Assembly: GCA_046349915.1 (NCBI GenBank)
Contig: JAXMBL010000003.1
Coordinates: 1,054,001 to 1,118,000, forward strand
DNA: 64,000 nt
Origin: CAIXSC01 sp046349915
GTDB lineage: Bacteria > Planctomycetota > Planctomycetia > Pirellulales > Pirellulaceae
Reading direction: 5' to 3'
A program made the translations under genes and the position numbers. Position 1 is the first letter of the stretch. Each line of letters begins with the position of its first letter. Below, in pieces: positions 63,101-64,000 of this stretch. The notes under the pieces are model-generated. The model was given only the letters and a program-made list of their open reading frames with translations. It did not search any database and was not told the DNA's origin.

Positions 63101-63606
63101 TAGGGGTCGTGCCTCTCGTAGTGGCGACCGGGGCGGGCGCCGAAATGCGTCGCGCGTTGGGGACCGCCGTCTTTAGCGGTATGCTTGGGGTGACTTTTTT
63201 CGGGCTGTTCATGACGCCCGTGTTTTACGGCGTGGTCGACCGAGTGGCTCGCTGGCGCATCTGGGAGATCACTCGCTTGGCGCCGCTGGGCCGAGTGGTT
63301 TTGGATTGGTCGCGTTTGGGGCCGCTAAGGCGTCGCTGGCGTGGCGGCGCTCCGCCTTCGGCGTCGCAGTCGCCGCCGACAGCACAGTCGCCGCTCGAAG
63401 CTTACGCCGTGACGCCCATTGAACTCGACGCCGAGGCAAGCGTGAAAAGTGCGGACGGCATGGAACACGGCGGCGGATCGTCGTCGGCGTTAGCGACTGC
63501 GACTACGACTACGACTACGACCGAGGCCGAGATCAAGACCGAGACCAAGTCCGAAGAATCAAGTTCCGTGGGAAGCGACCAGCATACGCAGGACGCCCAG
63601 GAGTAA
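60130..63606 (+). CDS. RND multidrug efflux permease (HAE1/AcrB-like)
   Basis: A 1158-residue inner-membrane pump starting at MFSRFFIDRPIFASVLS, seven bases after the adaptor stop. The proton relay segment GIVVDDAIVVIEAVEQH carries the paired Asp of helix 4. The porter segments (ASAQVVSETVASPIEQQVNG and SSQSTSDGSYSLTVTF) and the second-half helices (GFVVLIGLACKNAILIVEFA) are canonical. It should form a trimer and export hydrophobic drugs or lipids using the proton gradient. The last 110 residues are an unusual hydrophilic tail with a Thr-rich run encoded by ACG/ACT triplets (about 63495-63525). A paralogous permease follows immediately. Confidence 0.95.
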   Translation: MFSRFFIDRPIFASVLSIVITLAGAIAAMTLPLAQYPPISPPTIQVECNYPGASAQVVSETVASPIEQQVNGVEDMLYMSSQSTSDGSYSLTVTFQPGVDLNLAQVLVQNRVSLALPALPDVVRQTGVTTKKRSPDILLTVSIHSPDERYDQLYLSNYAVMHLQDELARLPGIAEVRVFGQRDYSLRVWLDPDHLAARELTVMDVMNAIRQQNMAVAVGQVGQPPTAIGQTRQLPLHVAGRLSEPAEFDEITLRTTADGRRIRLRDVARVEMGARSHDIQNRFDSKPTVGIAIFQLPDANALATADAIKEKMAELSVDFPEGVEYEIGYDTTPFIRESLEEVTKALRDAVLLVALVVLFFLQGWRPAIIPLIAVPVAIIGTFSAMALVGFSLNNLTLFGLVLAIGIVVDDAIVVIEAVEQHIEHGLAPRAAAIRAMEEVAGPIIAVGFVLTAVFVPCAFVPGIVGQFFRQFALTIAISTILSTINSLTLSPALAALLLRSRSSRRDPITWLLDTLLGWLFRGFNGVLRRSTHGYVRAVRGLIRVPLLVLLVYGGLVALTYWGFGRLPTGFIPTQDKGYLVASVQLPDSASAERTRSVIAKIEKIARETPGVKNVNSVAGNSFLLSAYGSNFGSMFIILDPFQKRRSPDLSADRILDKIKTRFAKEIPEALVNVFPPPAVSGLGRAGGFKIMVEDRGDLGPTLLQQETDNLVQKGNELGPLTGLFTVYKATSPQLFVDVDRDACLQQGVNLNDLFTTLQGYLGSRYVNDFNRFGRTWQVIVQADQTQRDAVDDVRRLMVRNRTGGMVPLGALARVRLAGGPLVLTRYNMYPASSINGNVASGVSTGQGIAALESLARRELPSSMSYEWTEITYLEKMSSQTGMVVLVFSVVFVFLVLAALYESWTLPLAVILVVPLCVLCSIAGVAYAKMDINVFTQIGFVVLIGLACKNAILIVEFAKRRREIGEDLSTAIQDACRLRLRPILMTSFAFILGVVPLVVATGAGAEMRRALGTAVFSGMLGVTFFGLFMTPVFYGVVDRVARWRIWEITRLAPLGRVVLDWSRLGPLRRRWRGGAPPSASQSPPTAQSPLEAYAVTPIELDAEASVKSADGMEHGGGSSSALATATTTTTTTEAEIKTETKSEESSSVGSDQHTQDAQE

Positions 63607-63614
63607 CGACGTCG

Positions 63615-64000
63615 ATGTTCTCACGATTCTTTATTGATCGACCGATCTTCGCGACGGTGTTGTCTGTCGTAGTGACATTGGCGGGCGCCATTGCTCTGTT
63701 TACCTTGCCCGTGACGCAGTATCCGGAGATTGCTCCTCCGACCGTGGAAGTTTCGACGACGTATGCCGGCGCCAACTCGCAGGTTGTCGTGGACACGGTC
63801 GCCGCGCCGATCGAACAGCAGGTCAATGGCGTGGAAGGAATGATGTACATGTCGTCGCAGAGTACGAACGACGGCAATTACGTTCTCACGGTGACGTTTC
63901 GACCTGGAACCGATCTGAATTTGGCGCAGGTGTTGGTGCAGAATCGCGTCGCCCTGGCGCAACCTATTCTGCCTGATTTGGTGAAGCGTCGCGGAGTGAC
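63615..64000 (+). CDS. Second RND efflux permease, HAE1/AcrB-like (partial)
   Basis: It starts at ATG 63615, eight bases after the first permease stop; 128 codons are visible before the window ends. The sequence MFSRFFIDRPIFATVLS and EQQVNGVEGMMYMSSQSTND is close to the first permease, at roughly 75 percent identity by eye over this stretch, so the two arose by tandem duplication. Differences include ALFTLPVTQYPEIAPPT against AAMTLPLAQYPPISPPT. Two pumps behind one adaptor could form separate pumps or a mixed trimer. Confidence 0.93.
   Translation, partial: MFSRFFIDRPIFATVLSVVVTLAGAIALFTLPVTQYPEIAPPTVEVSTTYAGANSQVVVDTVAAPIEQQVNGVEGMMYMSSQSTNDGNYVLTVTFRPGTDLNLAQVLVQNRVALAQPILPDLVKRRGV

Noticed and set aside
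1..64000. CRISPR arrays, tRNA/rRNA genes, transposases, prophage
   Set aside because: No regularly spaced identical repeats, no cloverleaf T-loop context and no recombinase or phage structural gene were seen on either strand.

Overview
The window looks like a chromosome segment of a planctomycete, probably near the Pirellulales. That is an inference from gene families, not from a marker gene. Three PSD1 proteins (PSCyt1/DUF1549/DUF1553, each with CxxCH motifs) and five DUF1501 proteins are present. There are also two formylglycine-type sulfatases, two BNR sialidases, a DUF1559 prepilin-like protein, several PQQ/NHL/LVIVD beta-propellers and a protein with a LEPR-XLL-like N-terminal signature. 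No rRNA, tRNA, CRISPR array, transposase or phage gene was seen.

Layout. 1-880: minus-strand sugar-phosphate isomerase-like TIM barrel, cut by the window edge. 1086-17369: plus-strand block with a 2488-residue duplicated secreted protein, a gluconolactonase, a serine hydrolase, an iduronate-2-sulfatase-like sulfatase and a PSD1/DUF1501 pair. 17370-18045: non-coding, with a striking 56-nt inverted repeat. 18046-29896: small membrane protein, two sialidases (one fused to an esterase), two SGNH hydrolases, an LVIVD protein and a second PSD1/DUF1501 pair. 30038-42776: minus strand, with PSD1 plus two DUF1501 genes, a metallophosphoesterase, a PQQ propeller, a second sulfatase, a glycosyltransferase-phosphatase fusion (candidate compatible-solute enzyme) and a bestrophin-like membrane protein. 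43067-50942: NHL propeller, mini LEPR-XLL repeat protein, GH42-like protein, beta-helix protein and PQQ propeller. 51218-55249: a cytosolic 1343-residue protein with TPR-like helices, two trypsin-like proteases and a NucA-type nuclease. 55398-64000: DUF1559 protein, a TetR/DUF1501 unit diverging from an RND efflux operon, and two tandem RND permeases (the second cut by the window end).

Function. Most genes are secreted and fit breakdown of sulfated or sialylated glycans: sulfatases, sialidases, esterases, a GH-like enzyme, a beta-helix protein, and the PSD1/DUF1501 cassettes that planctomycetes carry in many copies. The outliers are the protease-protease-nuclease protein, which looks like a conflict or cell-suicide effector and is the best candidate for an undescribed system; the GT81-HAD fusion, which could make glucosylglycerate in one polypeptide; and the RND efflux locus with its TetR operator palindrome. 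Intergenic regions are rich in perfect hairpins, some with shared flanks, so they look like a dispersed palindrome family as well as terminators.
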